This document shows, one piece after another, positions 63,902 to 64,000 of a DNA stretch of 64,000 bases. Below the pieces are notes generated by a model. The model searched no databases, was not told the DNA's origin, and worked only from the letters and a program-made list of their open reading frames with translations. The stretch covers positions 40,972,882-41,036,881 of the forward strand of contig NC_088792.1 of the NCBI RefSeq assembly GCF_011386835.1. The letters run 5' to 3'. The DNA comes from Chrysemys picta bellii. Its lineage: Eukaryota > Chordata > Testudines > Emydidae. The first letter of the stretch is position 1, and every line of letters begins with the position of its first letter. Made by a program: the position numbers and the translations under genes.

Positions 63902-64000
63902 CCCTACACCTGCCCTGGACGGGGTGCTGGGGTGCCCAATAACAGCCCCTGGCCGTGTCTCTGTCCCCCAGGGTGTGCCGCCCAGGGCAGATGGAAGGTC
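63902..64000. other. Window edge, GC-rich, unassigned
   Basis: GC-rich sequence beginning with the hAT target duplication; no recognised feature before the window ends. Confidence 0.4.

Overview
This window looks like nuclear DNA of a cryptodiran turtle. The host call rests on recognised repeats: five copies of the tortoise-type tRNA-derived SINE whose tail matches a CR1 LINE, CR1 LINE remnants, Penelope-like elements with a GIY-YIG endonuclease, 285-bp PIF/Harbinger MITEs and many hAT elements with exact 8-bp target duplications. There are no operons and no long host ORFs. Almost every ORF longer than 60 codons is either a transposon fragment or noise in GC-rich repeats.

The only host gene recognised is CACNB2, the voltage-gated calcium channel beta-2 subunit, on the minus strand. 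Ten exons lie between 42611 and 1391, all with GT-AG borders and compatible phases. They run from the first SH3 strands (42489-42611) through the HOOK region, with alternative exons 7A and 7B, into the guanylate-kinase-like (GK) domain, ending at 1391-1486. The N-terminal exons lie beyond the right edge or are not visible, and the C-terminal exons lie beyond the left edge. Window positions above 42612 therefore appear to be a large upstream intron.

The rest is intron filled with mobile elements. At 3886-6718 is a Penelope-like foldback: two nearly identical inverted arms around a single reverse transcriptase segment, flanked by a 14-bp duplication. A 172-bp miniature foldback with its own 14-bp duplication lies just downstream at 6752-6923. 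At 14758-16205 a second Penelope-like copy contains one hAT, which has another hAT inserted at its very end. At 46423-49166 a TAGGGTTACC-type hAT contains a 5'-truncated R2-type retrotransposon (47349-48973) whose C-terminal ORF is still open through the zinc knuckle and restriction-like endonuclease. At 52789-53695 one hAT sits in the terminal repeat of another. At 55661-58090 is a decayed CR1 with a SINE inside it.

The items most worth a second look are the R2-type insertion outside rDNA, the paired Penelope-like foldbacks that share a target motif, and the CAGGGCCGG hATs found twice at the border of another hAT. Repeat names are from recall of the families. Element ends marked by target-site duplications were read directly from the sequence.
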